A DNA stretch of 64,000 bases. Origin: Acidobacteriota bacterium. GTDB taxonomy: Bacteria; Acidobacteriota; Terriglobia; Terriglobales; Acidobacteriaceae. Shown piece by piece: positions 24,583-32,520 of the stretch (positions are counted from its first letter, which is position 1; each line of letters begins with the position of its first letter). The position numbers and the translations under genes are program-made. The stretch lies in the NCBI GenBank assembly GCA_003010405.1, contig PJLO01000007.1, positions 1 to 64,000 of the forward strand, in the 5' to 3' direction. Below the pieces are notes generated by a model. The model was not told the origin of the DNA and did not search any database. It was given only the letters and a program-made list of their open reading frames with translations.

Positions 24583-24918
24583 CCGGCGAGCTTCGGGACC
24601 GTCTTAGCTTTTTCCAGAATGGCAGATTCGTGAGCCCCGTTTATCCGAGCTGCAGGACCTCCCTGACTTAACAAAATTCATTCGGAAATTTTCGAGCTTG
24701 CTCCGAAGCCTTGTGTCGGAGTCGGGGGGCTGTTCGCCCGGCCTTGGTCAACTGTAAATGTCTGTTATTACTGGTCTTAAATAGTGACCGCAGTCACGGC
24801 GCAGGGTGACGTGGGTCACGGCTGGACTCCTAAGAAGCGAGCAAACTGTTCCGTCCTCGGGAGTGTGCCGCAATACTCCGGGGCGCTTTGGCGGTATCCA
24901 GATGGAGTGGAGGCAGAT
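24583..24918. other. Intergenic region upstream of the sensor/VOR operon
   Basis: 336 bases without a convincing gene. The first 170 bases show no strong terminator after punA. The region 24783-24820 carries two GTGA-N6-TCAC palindromes, described separately. An in-frame GTG at 24784 could extend the next gene upstream, but it would lie inside these palindromes and lacks a ribosome-binding site. AATACT (24872-24877) is a possible -10 element, without a clear -35 partner, as would fit activator dependence. Confidence 0.6.
24783..24820. promoter_or_regulatory. Tandem CRP/FNR-like operator palindromes
   Basis: Two sites, AGTGACCGCAGTCACG (24783-24798) and GGTGACGTGGGTCACG (24805-24820), each read GTGA-N6-TCAC, the core recognised by CRP/FNR-superfamily regulators. 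Each also has the stricter form GTGAC-N4-GTCAC. Their centres are 22 bp apart, two helical turns, so two dimers would lie on the same DNA face. They lie about 100 bases upstream of the first gene of the sensor/CoA-transferase/VOR cluster. No CRP/FNR gene is in the window, so the regulator is unknown. Confidence 0.65.
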
Positions 24919-25389
24919 ATGACCATACTTGCTCCGAGGTTGATGCAGCTGATTGAAACGCATGCCGATGCGCTGGCGGAAGCACTAAAAACAAAGATCA
25001 AGAATTCAGAGCGCTGCGCGGATTACTGCCGCGTTCCGCCCGACGAGCTGACGACGCTGGTCGGCGGAATTTACGGGCACCTGGGCGAATGGCTGGTGAC
25101 GAAAACGGAACATGATCTGGAGCGCCGCTACGTGGTGATCGGAAGGCGGCGTGCCGAGCAAGGCATTCCGCCAACCCAGATGCTCTGGTGCATCGTGCTG
25201 GTAAAAGAGAATCTCTGGGATTACTTGAGGGAGAACGACATTCTCCAAGATACAACGCAGGTGTTTGGCGAATTGGAGTTAGTGCGGATGGTGGACGAAT
25301 TCTTCGATCGCGCCATGTATTACGCCTTATGTGGATATGAGTCTGCTCGCCACGAGCGGGAACTGATGGCGCGAGCCGCGAGGAGGTAG
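24919..25389 (+). CDS. Stand-alone RsbRD N-terminal-like sensor domain
   Basis: A 156-residue all-helical protein. The run IYGHLGEWLVTKTEHDLERR, then YVVIGRRRAEQGIPPTQMLW and LVKENLWDYLREN, resembles the N-terminal sensor domain of RsbRD co-antagonists and similar modules fused to kinases. The end, FDRAMYYALCGYESARHERE, is also in keeping. No output domain (STAS, kinase, HTH) is attached, so it would signal through partners or simply bind a ligand. ATG 24919 follows GTGGAGG. It sits 60 bases ahead of the CoA-transferase gene and could sense the metabolic state for that operon. The family assignment is from memory of its motifs. Confidence 0.55.
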   Translation: MTILAPRLMQLIETHADALAEALKTKIKNSERCADYCRVPPDELTTLVGGIYGHLGEWLVTKTEHDLERRYVVIGRRRAEQGIPPTQMLWCIVLVKENLWDYLRENDILQDTTQVFGELELVRMVDEFFDRAMYYALCGYESARHERELMARAARR

Positions 25390-25449
25390 GATTCCTATCC
25401 GCTATCAATTTCCAAGAAGTCATTAAAAGCGAGGAGTACGTATTCAGGT

Positions 25450-26769
25450 ATGGAGTGGCAAACCGAGTACAAGCGGAAGTTGATGTCGGCAGATGAGGCA
25501 GTGCGAGCCGTGGAAAGCGATATGCGCGTCTACGCACACGCCAATGCAGCGTTTCCACTCGTTCTGTTGGAAGCGCTTACCCGTCGCGCGGGGCAGGTGC
25601 GGAACGTTGAGATTATGCACCTGCTGGGATTCGGAGAAGCCTTCTACAATCACCCGGAATTCGCCGACAGTTTTCGCCACAACGCCCTGTTCATTGGTCC
25701 CAATATGCGCACGGCCATTGCGGAAGGACGGGCGGATTACGTTCCAATACATCTGGGAGAAATCGAAAATTTATTCCTCGACCGGAGTGTGGAAATCGAT
25801 GTCGCTCTGATGCATGTTTCCGCTCCAGACCGTCACGGATACTGCAGCCTGGGTGTTTCGGTGGAGACGTCCCTGACGGCGGCTCGTTGCGCGCGCATCC
25901 GGATTGCGCAGGTAAACAACAAGATGCCGCGCACCTTCGGCAACACGTTTATGCATGTCAGCGAATTTAATGCGATTGTAGAGTGCTCGCAAGACCTGCC
26001 CGAACTCATCCCGGAGCGGGCCACCGAAGAGCAAAAATTGATCGCATGTAACGCGGCGACTCTAATTGAGGACGGAGCGTGCCTGCAAATTGGCATCGGC
26101 GGAATTCCGAACGCGATCCTCCCCTATTTGGCCAACCGCAAAGACCTTGGAATCCACACTGAGACGCTGACAGACAGCTCGATTCCGCTCATCGAAAAAG
26201 GTGTTATCACGGGAACAAAGAAGCAGATCAACCCGCATAAGATCTTGCTTGGCTTTGCGATGGGGACTCGCGAATGGTACGACTACGTGGACGATAATCC
26301 GCTGTTTGAGTTCCAGCCGAACAGTTACACGAACAACCCCTTCGTGATTGCGCAGAACGATAACGTCGTTGCCATTAACTCGGCGGTCGAGATCGATCTT
26401 ACTGGACAGGTAGTGTCGGACTCGGTGGGCGGCAGGTTTATCAGCGGATTTGGCGGACAGGTCGATTTTATACGGGGAGCGGCGCGCAGTCGCGGTGGCA
26501 GGCCGGTCATCACACTTTGCTCCACGGCAAAGAATGGAACGGTATCGCGAATTGTTCCGCAGATCAAAGAGGGCGCCGGTGTGGTTACAACGCGAGCTGA
26601 TGTTCATTACGTGGTGACCGAATACGGCGTAGTCAATCTGCACGGAAAGAATGTGCGGCAGCGCGCGGAAGCACTGATACAGATAGCGCATCCCAAGTTT
26701 CGCGAAGAACTGAGCGAGCAAATGCGCCGAATGGGTTGGACTCAGAGGAGTGTTGCCGATGTAACGTGA
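25450..26769 (+). CDS. Acetyl-CoA hydrolase / CoA-transferase family protein
   Basis: A 439-residue family I-type CoA transferase related to acetyl-CoA hydrolase and 4-hydroxybutyrate CoA-transferase. The N-terminal half has MHLLGFGEAFYNHPEFADSF and DVALMHVSAPDRHGYCSLGV. The C-terminal half has LQIGIGGIPNAILPYL, then GIHTETLTDSSI, whose Glu is the likely covalent CoA-carrier, and FISGFGGQVDFIRGA. The exact acyl donor and acceptor cannot be told. It is followed after eight bases by the ferredoxin of the 2-oxoacid oxidoreductase, so it may release or exchange the acyl-CoA made by that complex. Confidence 0.85.
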   Translation: MEWQTEYKRKLMSADEAVRAVESDMRVYAHANAAFPLVLLEALTRRAGQVRNVEIMHLLGFGEAFYNHPEFADSFRHNALFIGPNMRTAIAEGRADYVPIHLGEIENLFLDRSVEIDVALMHVSAPDRHGYCSLGVSVETSLTAARCARIRIAQVNNKMPRTFGNTFMHVSEFNAIVECSQDLPELIPERATEEQKLIACNAATLIEDGACLQIGIGGIPNAILPYLANRKDLGIHTETLTDSSIPLIEKGVITGTKKQINPHKILLGFAMGTREWYDYVDDNPLFEFQPNSYTNNPFVIAQNDNVVAINSAVEIDLTGQVVSDSVGGRFISGFGGQVDFIRGAARSRGGRPVITLCSTAKNGTVSRIVPQIKEGAGVVTTRADVHYVVTEYGVVNLHGKNVRQRAEALIQIAHPKFREELSEQMRRMGWTQRSVADVT

Positions 26770-26777
26770 GGTGAAAC

Positions 26778-27038
26778 ATGGCCGGACCGGCGAGAGGCAA
26801 AGTTGAGGTGGACCAGGACGAGTGCAAAGGCTGCGGCCTGTGTGCGGAATCTTGTCCGGCGAAAGTGCTGGAATTGAGCACAGAGCTGAATCGTTACGGA
26901 GTACATCCGATGCGGTATGTGGGAGAAGGCTGCTCGGGGTGTGGCGTGTGCTATATGGTTTGTCCCGAGCCGGGAGCGATTACGGTTTACCGGCTGACGG
27001 CGCAAGAGAGCGAGGCCCGTGATGCGACAACTCTGTAA
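26778..27038 (+). CDS. vorD: 2-oxoacid:ferredoxin oxidoreductase, delta (ferredoxin) subunit
   Basis: An 86-residue bacterial-type ferredoxin with two 4Fe-4S motifs, [12 protein letters not shown] (about 17-28) and [12 protein letters not shown] (about 52-63). It would pass electrons from the TPP/Fe-S core to soluble ferredoxin. It ends 17 bases inside the alpha-subunit gene, indicating coupled translation. A general ferredoxin is possible, but the context makes the delta subunit far more likely. Confidence 0.85.
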   Translation: MAGPARGKVEVDQDECKGCGLCAESCPAKVLELSTELNRYGVHPMRYVGEGCSGCGVCYMVCPEPGAITVYRLTAQESEARDATTL

Positions 27039-28074
27039 GGGAAACGTGGCAGTGGTGAAGGCGGCAATCATGGCAGGTTGCCGTTTTTTTTTCGGCTACC
27101 CGATCACCCCTGCAAGTGAAATTGCCGAATACGCGGCACTTCTAATTCCGCAGGTCGGGGGAACTTTCGTGCAGGCGGAGTCAGAAGTTTCAGCGATCAA
27201 CATGGTCTACGGCGCATCGTCGGCGGGCAAGCGCGTGATGACCGCATCGAGCGGGCCTGGTATCAGTCTGATGCAGGAAGGGATCAGCTATCTGGCAGGC
27301 GCGGAACTGCCGTGCGTGATTGCTGAGGTAATGCGCTCGGGCCCAGGATTGGGCAACATTGCACCGGAGCAGAGCGACTACTTTGCCATGACCAAGGGGG
27401 GCGGGCATGGTTGCTATCGCAACATCGTGCTGGCTCCATCGAGCGTGCAGGAGATGGCTTCATTGACGCTGCTGGCTTTTGAACTGGCCGACAAGTATCG
27501 CAATCCCGCAGTGCTGCTGGCGGATGGATTTGTCGGGCAGATGATGGAGCCACTGGAACTTGAGCTGGTCGAAGCGGCTCTGCCGGAAAAGCCCTGGGCC
27601 GTGAAAGGTAACCTCGAAACACGCCCGAACCTGATTTGCTCCATCCACCTGACACCCGATGCGATGGAGGCTCATGTACGACATCTGGAGGAAAAATATA
27701 AACAGTGCGAGCGTGACGAAGCTCGCTGGGAAACATACCTGACAGAAGATGCCGAGGTTCTGCTCGTGGGCTACGGAATTGTATCGCGGGTGCTACGGTC
27801 CACGGTGGATCTGGCGCGGCAGCAAGGCGTGAAAGTTGGACTGTTCCGTCCGATATCGCTTTGGCCATTTCCCTCGAAGGCGCTCGTGGAAACGGCTCGC
27901 CGCACCGCGAAGGTGATGGTGTTTGAGCTGTCGACCGGACAGATGGTGGAAGACGTCAGGCTGGCTCTTGGCGGTAGCAAACCTGTTGAGTTTTACAGTC
28001 GTGTGGGCGGCAACGTACCTTCCGCGGAAGAGTGCAAGGCGGAGCTGTTTGCGCGCATGGAAGTGTCTGTATAG
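27022..28074 (+). CDS. vorB: 2-oxoacid:ferredoxin oxidoreductase, alpha subunit (VorB-like)
   Basis: A 350-residue alpha subunit. It contains [15 protein letters not shown] and [26 protein letters not shown], the PYR-domain signatures of 2-oxoacid:ferredoxin oxidoreductases, and later [14 protein letters not shown] and [13 protein letters not shown]. The sequence style is that of VorB (2-oxoisovalerate), though substrate cannot be fixed by eye. ATG 27022 follows an in-frame GTG by three bases; either is possible. A run of eight T (27083-27090) encodes part of CRFFFGY. The gene for the partner subunit begins ten bases downstream. Confidence 0.88.
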   Translation: MRQLCKGNVAVVKAAIMAGCRFFFGYPITPASEIAEYAALLIPQVGGTFVQAESEVSAINMVYGASSAGKRVMTASSGPGISLMQEGISYLAGAELPCVIAEVMRSGPGLGNIAPEQSDYFAMTKGGGHGCYRNIVLAPSSVQEMASLTLLAFELADKYRNPAVLLADGFVGQMMEPLELELVEAALPEKPWAVKGNLETRPNLICSIHLTPDAMEAHVRHLEEKYKQCERDEARWETYLTEDAEVLLVGYGIVSRVLRSTVDLARQQGVKVGLFRPISLWPFPSKALVETARRTAKVMVFELSTGQMVEDVRLALGGSKPVEFYSRVGGNVPSAEECKAELFARMEVSV

Positions 28075-28083
28075 GGGGCGGCG

Positions 28084-29541
28084 ATGAGTGAATACAAACT
28101 TGTGCACGGAAGGTCCCCGGTTTTCTATAAACGCTTTGAGCGCAAGGAAGAAAACCAGCACCAGACGCACTACTGCCCTGGGTGCGGGCATGGCGTGACT
28201 CACAAGATGATTGCCGAGGCGCTGGACGAGTTGGGCTTGCAGGACCGCACGATCATGGTGAGTCCGGTGGGCTGCTCGGTATTCGCATACTACTACTTTG
28301 ATACTGGAAACGTGCAGGCCGCACACGGCCGCGCATCTGCGGTGGCGACCGGGCTCAAGCGCGCCAACCCGGGAGCGATCGTCATCAGCTACCAGGGAGA
28401 TGGCGACCTTGCCGCGATTGGCACTGCAGAAATCATCCATGCGGCAAATCGCGGGGAGAACATTACCGTGTTCTTCCTGAACAATGCGACTTACGGCATG
28501 ACCGGGGGGCAGATGGCTCCGACGACGCTCGTGGGACAGGTGAGCACCACGACTCCCTGGGGGCGCCGCCCGAATAATGAAGGCGGCCCGATCAAAATGG
28601 CCGAGTTGATCTCCACGCTTGATGCGCCGGTTTATGTCGAGCGCGTGGCGCTCAGCGACAGCAAGCACATTATTCAGGCGCGCAGGGCAGTGAAGAAGGC
28701 TTTGGAGCTTCAGAAACAGGGCGCCGGGTTCACGATGGTCGAGATTCTTTCGCCCTGTCCGACGACCTTGAAGATGGAGCCAAAGATGGCCCGGCGCTGG
28801 GTTGGTGAGACGCTGGCAAAGGAATTCCCGCTTGGGGTTTTCCGTGATCGCAAACGTGTGTTCGAGCCCATCTCCGTGCCGCAGGCAAGCTTGGCGGAGG
28901 TGCTGGGTATCGACGGCAAATCGGTTACAAAAGAGGAAGGTCACGTCCGGCGGAAACATACCCGCGCAACTACTCTTAAGATCGCCGGATTTGGCGGCCA
29001 GGGTATATTGCTGCTTGGTCAGTTGATCGCCGAGACGGGCATGCGCGAGCACATGGAAGTGAGTTGGCTCCCGAGCTACGGGCCGGAGATGCGGTCGGGG
29101 AGTGCGCACTGCCACGTGACTCTTTCACCTGAACGTATTGGTTCGCCGATGGTTTCACATCCCGACATTCTGGTGGCCATGAACGAGCCCTCTTTGCGCA
29201 AGTTCGGAGCACAGGTCAAGCCCGGTGGAACGATTTTGTACAACGGCCGGAGTTTGCCGGAGGACCTGCACTTCGATGGGGTGACCGTGGCGTGTGTCCC
29301 GGCGAGCGCGATTGCCGATCAGATAGGCTCCACTAAAGTGGCCAATATCGTGATGCTGGGAGCCTTGCTTGAGGCGACCGACTGTCTGCCATTTACCACC
29401 GCGCAGGAGGTATTGAGCAGCCTGGCAAAGAATCCGGAGCTGACGGAAAAGGACGAAAGGGCACTGGAGGAAGGACGGAACTATCTGGACACGGAAGTTA
29501 TGGTCGGGGCCCAGGCTGGGCCGGATGGTTGCGGAGAGTAG
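28084..29541 (+). CDS. 2-oxoacid:ferredoxin oxidoreductase, fused beta-gamma subunit
   Basis: A 485-residue fusion. Residues 1 to about 285 are the TPP-binding beta subunit, with HYCPGCGHGVTHKMIAEAL, VSPVGCSVFAYYYFDTGN, the TPP motif YQGDGDLAAIGTAEIIHA through NNATYGMTGGQMAPTT, and EILSPCPT. A linker of about 15 residues follows. Residues about 300-480 are the gamma subunit, starting KIAGFGGQGILLLGQLIAETG and including SYGPEMRSGSAHCHV. The two are often separate genes. Together with vorD and vorB this forms a complete oxidoreductase that turns branched-chain or related 2-oxoacids plus CoA into acyl-CoA, CO2 and reduced ferredoxin. Confidence 0.9.
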   Translation: MSEYKLVHGRSPVFYKRFERKEENQHQTHYCPGCGHGVTHKMIAEALDELGLQDRTIMVSPVGCSVFAYYYFDTGNVQAAHGRASAVATGLKRANPGAIVISYQGDGDLAAIGTAEIIHAANRGENITVFFLNNATYGMTGGQMAPTTLVGQVSTTTPWGRRPNNEGGPIKMAELISTLDAPVYVERVALSDSKHIIQARRAVKKALELQKQGAGFTMVEILSPCPTTLKMEPKMARRWVGETLAKEFPLGVFRDRKRVFEPISVPQASLAEVLGIDGKSVTKEEGHVRRKHTRATTLKIAGFGGQGILLLGQLIAETGMREHMEVSWLPSYGPEMRSGSAHCHVTLSPERIGSPMVSHPDILVAMNEPSLRKFGAQVKPGGTILYNGRSLPEDLHFDGVTVACVPASAIADQIGSTKVANIVMLGALLEATDCLPFTTAQEVLSSLAKNPELTEKDERALEEGRNYLDTEVMVGAQAGPDGCGE

Positions 29542-29576
29542 TACAGCGGCGGTGGGTTTACTCCCTGGATAAAGCA

Positions 29577-29611
29577 GAGCTCAGGCTCAGAGTAGCCTGA
29601 GCTCCATTTTT
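29577..29611 (+). terminator. Terminator after VOR operon
   Basis: GAGCTCAGGCT (29577-29587) pairs perfectly with AGCCTGAGCTC (29594-29604) over 11 bp with a six-base loop, followed by CATTTTT. It may also serve the convergent SCO-like gene, whose stop is 16 bases further. Confidence 0.88.
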
Positions 29612-29619
29612 CAGCAGCT

Positions 29620-30480
29620 TTATTTTTGTAGTTCGGTTATCTGCGATGCAAGCTCGGATAGATTCCACTGGTTGCCACGATAGTACTCAGCGATTTTGCC
29701 ATCTGCGTCCAGCAGGGCACTACGAAGATTGTGAATGATTTGGCCGTTCTGCTTCTCATAAGAGAGGCCAAAGTATTCAGCAGCTTTGCGGATTGCGGCG
29801 GGCTCCCCGGTCGCAAAGGTCCAGTGCTTAAGGCTAGGGTCCACGGTTCCAGCGTAGTTTCTTCCATAGGTTCGGAGAATCTTTGGATCGTCGAAGTCGG
29901 GGTCAATGCTGATAGAGAGCAACTGAAGTTTGGCGAAAGCTGCGGGATTGCTCTGCTGTAATGTCTGCGCGATTGCCGCAAAGTTGTTGCTCGTCCGAAT
30001 GCAGTAATCCGGGAGCGGACAGCGCGTATAGATGAATGTGATCAGCAGCGGCTGACCCCGAAACTGAGCCAGATGAATCGGCCGGTTCTCCTGGTTGATG
30101 AAGGCGAAGTCGGGGACCTGTTCACCCTTGGCTGGAATATGCATCGGGGACGTACTGGAAAGATCCGCCGTAGTGCTGGCCTGGGTAACGGAGATGTTTT
30201 CGAGATACGCGTTATCGGAGACTACGAGGGTTGCCTGGATCGTGTCCCCCGGATGCACGGCATTGAAGACCCACCCGTCGCGCACAGCGAATCCCATGGT
30301 CATGGCCTTCATGTATCCGGCCACTTCGCGATGATTGAGTGTGATGGTGTGGCTGGCAGGATCGACGGCCACGACACGCCCCTCGATCGGAAACCGGCGC
30401 TCGGCAACAGGGGGCTTCGCAGACTTGCAACCAAAGACGCATAGCAGCAACAGAGCAGCAAAGAAAATGCGTACGCGCAA
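29620..30480 (-). CDS. CusF-SCO1/SenC fusion lipoprotein
   Basis: A 286-residue exported copper protein. TTG 30480 is chosen as start because GGAGGTG lies four bases before it and it yields a signal peptide with a lipobox, FFAALLLLCVFGC (Cys18). A frame open further upstream has no leader. Residues about 30-100 form a CusF-like domain with HREVAGYMKAMTMGF. Residues about 115-286 form a thioredoxin-fold SCO domain. Its metal/redox motif is RCPLPDYC (CxxxxxC) with a distal His in IIHNLRS; classical SCO1 has CxxxC. A role in copper delivery to cytochrome oxidase is likely. No oxidase genes lie here. Confidence 0.85.
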   Translation of the reverse strand: MRVRIFFAALLLLCVFGCKSAKPPVAERRFPIEGRVVAVDPASHTITLNHREVAGYMKAMTMGFAVRDGWVFNAVHPGDTIQATLVVSDNAYLENISVTQASTTADLSSTSPMHIPAKGEQVPDFAFINQENRPIHLAQFRGQPLLITFIYTRCPLPDYCIRTSNNFAAIAQTLQQSNPAAFAKLQLLSISIDPDFDDPKILRTYGRNYAGTVDPSLKHWTFATGEPAAIRKAAEYFGLSYEKQNGQIIHNLRSALLDADGKIAEYYRGNQWNLSELASQITELQK

Positions 30481-30584
30481 GGCGCACCTCCGGAAATAGA
30501 TTCGCCGGACAGTGTACTCCGGATGCGGTAGGTCCGCTTGCCGCGCTGACAAAAAATGGCCAGAATGGCCGTTTTGAGAAAGGC

Positions 30585-31103
30585 TCAGTGTTTCACTGTG
30601 GCCATGCAGGCTGGCGGGCGACTGAGACCGGGCTGTTTCGCGGTGTAGAGGATAGCGGCAAAGTCGTAACCGTTCTGGTCCGGCCAAAGGACAATTCCGC
30701 GTGACGGATACAGCGTGAGTTCGATAACCCCGCGCGGATTGCGGTACAGAGCATCGGATGCGCACTTTGCCCTCGAAAAGTGCGCGGTCAGCGCATCCTT
30801 GCCGAACTCTTTGTAGATTTGCGTGCGGGGGATGGCGATGGGGAACGCTTCCTGGACTTCAACTACAATGCCCGAAGGATCAAGACGGACAGTGAGATCC
30901 CCTTTGTGATCTCCGCGGGCGCGGTAGGTCAGTTCCTCTCCGCTTCGAGTGCGTTGGAAGGCGTCGGGAGTGCCCAGCAGCCGCACGGCATCTTGACGGC
31001 GTCCCTGACCAATGATCAGTCCGCTAAAACTGGCTGGCTTCCAGGTGGGCGGCGCGGCGAAGAGGGTGGTTGCAAGCAAGAGCAGAACGGCGGATAGTCG
31101 CAT
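30585..31103 (-). CDS. Exported hypothetical protein
   Basis: A 172-residue protein with a signal peptide MRLSAVLLLLATTLFAAPP, probably cleaved after AA or AAP. The mature part starts WKPASFSGLIIGQGRRQDAV, reminiscent of small SmpA/OmlA-type lipoprotein folds (a glycine-rich G-x3-D-x2-xLLG repeat: GQGRRQDAVRLLGTPD). The rest is beta-rich with one late Cys pair. No lipobox is present. ATG 31103 is chosen over an upstream frame because it starts the signal peptide. It lies behind the phosphatidyltransferase terminator, so it is its own unit. Confidence 0.55.
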   Translation of the reverse strand: MRLSAVLLLLATTLFAAPPTWKPASFSGLIIGQGRRQDAVRLLGTPDAFQRTRSGEELTYRARGDHKGDLTVRLDPSGIVVEVQEAFPIAIPRTQIYKEFGKDALTAHFSRAKCASDALYRNPRGVIELTLYPSRGIVLWPDQNGYDFAAILYTAKQPGLSRPPACMATVKH

Positions 31104-31169
31104 GGTTTTCACGCTACTGGGGTTTGGTGCGTGGCGCAACATGAGAGTCTTCCCGGACTCTCTTGGTTC

Positions 31170-31200
31170 TTTAAAAAGAAAGTCCGGCCGGAGCCGGACT
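31170..31200 (-). terminator. Terminator after CDP-alcohol phosphatidyltransferase
   Basis: AGTCCGGC (31181-31188) and GCCGGACT (31193-31200) form a perfect eight-base-pair stem with a four-base loop. On the minus strand it is followed by TTTCTTTTTAA, a good U-tract, so it terminates the greA-phosphatidyltransferase transcript. Confidence 0.8.
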
Positions 31201-31219
31201 GAACTTTCCTAAAACACGG

Positions 31220-31861
31220 TTACGAGGCGGATGCGATCCTGCGCGCCTCGGCTTCACACGCGGTGCTCTGCACGTAGGTGAAACGAATGCGGTGGATCAC
31301 CGTTACGGTCGAGAGCACGGCGAGAACCCAGAGCACCGGAGCCATGCGGTTGAAAAGAGCACCGATGATCACCAGGACGATTCGCTCGGGGCGCTCCATG
31401 AAGCCCACCTTGCAGGTCGGGATGAGAGATTCGGCTCGCGCCCGCGTGTAGCTGACCATTACCGATGTCGTCATCACGAAAGCGACCAGCACGACATAGA
31501 AGAAGCGATTGGCACGAGCGTAGTAAACGAGCAATCCGAAAAAGATCGCTACGTCCGAGTAGCGGTCAATTACGGAGTCAAAGAAAGCGCCGAAGAGTGT
31601 GACCTGGTTAGTGGCACGCGCCACTCGGCCATCGACCATGTCGAAAATGCCGGCACCGATAATGACTAGCCCGGCATAGACGAAGCGGCGCGCCTGGTTG
31701 TTATCGGAGCTGGCGAAGCCGAAGAAAAGCGCCGCCGCAATGTTGATGAGCAGCCCGATAAAGGTCAACATGTTGGGCGATATGCGGGTCAGTGCGAGAC
31801 TGTCCACAATCTTGTAAAGTACTATTCCGCAATACTTCCCGACGGCGCTGGTCCAGGTCAT
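31220..31861 (-). CDS. CDP-alcohol phosphatidyltransferase
   Basis: A 213-residue membrane enzyme with about six hydrophobic helices. The signature DGRVARATNQVTLFGAFFD followed by SVIDR (D-G-x2-A-R-x8-G-x3-D-x3-D) is complete. It transfers a phosphatidyl group from CDP-diacylglycerol to an alcohol. SYTRARAESLIPTCKVGFME and RPERIV recall inositol-phosphate-type enzymes more than PgsA, but the acceptor cannot be assigned. The start codon overlaps the greA stop by four bases, indicating cotranscription. Confidence 0.85.
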   Translation of the reverse strand: MTWTSAVGKYCGIVLYKIVDSLALTRISPNMLTFIGLLINIAAALFFGFASSDNNQARRFVYAGLVIIGAGIFDMVDGRVARATNQVTLFGAFFDSVIDRYSDVAIFFGLLVYYARANRFFYVVLVAFVMTTSVMVSYTRARAESLIPTCKVGFMERPERIVLVIIGALFNRMAPVLWVLAVLSTVTVIHRIRFTYVQSTACEAEARRIASAS

Positions 31862-32349
31862 GCTTGTGAGTCCGATGCTTGGCTGGCATCATGCAAGGTG
31901 ATCAGTTTCAGAATCTCCAACTCCCGGGTGCCGCCGGGGGTGACGACCGTCGTCACGTCACCGACCTTCTTACCCATCAGTGAGCGGCCAATCGGTGAGG
32001 TGGTTGAAACCATGCCCTTGGTGACATCGCTTTCTTCGCTAGTTACCAGTTTGTAGCTGATTTCTTCGTCCTTGGTGGAATCAAAGACCACAAGGGTGGA
32101 ACCCAGAGCCGCCCTGTCGCGGGGAATATTGGCCAGATTCATGAGCGACAGCTCAGCCATGCGTTTCTTCATCATGCCCAAGCGGGCACGGACGAACTCC
32201 TGACGCTGTTTTGCCATGTGGTACTCGGCATTTTCGGACAAATCGCCGAGTGCTACAGCCTTCTTGAGTTCGGCTGGAAGTTCATGATTCAGCTCATGTT
32301 CGAGCAGATCGATCTCTTCCTGGAGCTTCTTCTTCACGTTTTCAGGCAT
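31858..32349 (-). CDS. greA: Transcription elongation factor GreA
   Basis: A 163-residue GreA/GreB-family factor that rescues backtracked RNA polymerase by stimulating transcript cleavage. The N-terminal coiled coil carries the tip motif GDLSENAEYHMAKQRQ (about 35-50), with the acidic D/E pair needed for cleavage. The C-terminal FKBP-like domain contains TTSPIGRSLMGKKVGD. Length is normal. It is divergent from carD, whose product also binds RNA polymerase. Confidence 0.93.
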   Translation of the reverse strand: MPENVKKKLQEEIDLLEHELNHELPAELKKAVALGDLSENAEYHMAKQRQEFVRARLGMMKKRMAELSLMNLANIPRDRAALGSTLVVFDSTKDEEISYKLVTSEESDVTKGMVSTTSPIGRSLMGKKVGDVTTVVTPGGTRELEILKLITLHDASQASDSQA

Positions 32350-32405
32350 TTCCTAAAACCTTTGTGCATGGCAAGCCACGCACGGTGATGAGGTGGTATC
32401 CAACC

Positions 32406-32411
32406 ATTATA
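32406..32411 (-). promoter_or_regulatory. -10 element upstream of greA
   Basis: The minus strand reads CGCTATAATGG, a perfect TATAAT at 32411-32406, about 57 bases before the greA start. A convincing -35 hexamer is not seen at 17 bases (GTCGTC-like), so strength is uncertain. Confidence 0.5.
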
Positions 32412-32450
32412 GCGCGGTGATCGCTTGACGACATCGTTCCGGAGCCGTCA

Positions 32451-32480
32451 TTGACCGTTGTCGCATATGTGACGTAGAAT
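32451..32480 (+). promoter_or_regulatory. carD promoter
   Basis: TTGACC (32451-32456) and TAGAAT (32475-32480) are 18 bases apart, each close to the housekeeping consensus. The expected start site is about 35 bases upstream of the carD ATG. Confidence 0.6.
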
Positions 32481-32520
32481 AAAAGTAAGGTGTTTCCCCA
32501 AAACCTGCCGGGGATCATGA

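Noticed and set aside
24784-24918. Upstream GTG extension of the RsbRD-like protein
   Set aside because: It would begin inside the paired palindromes, has no ribosome-binding site, and the added residues look non-coding; ATG 24919 has GGAGG.
27793-29115. 440-codon minus-strand frame opposite the VOR genes
   Set aside because: Fully antisense to conserved catalytic subunits; arises from codon bias.
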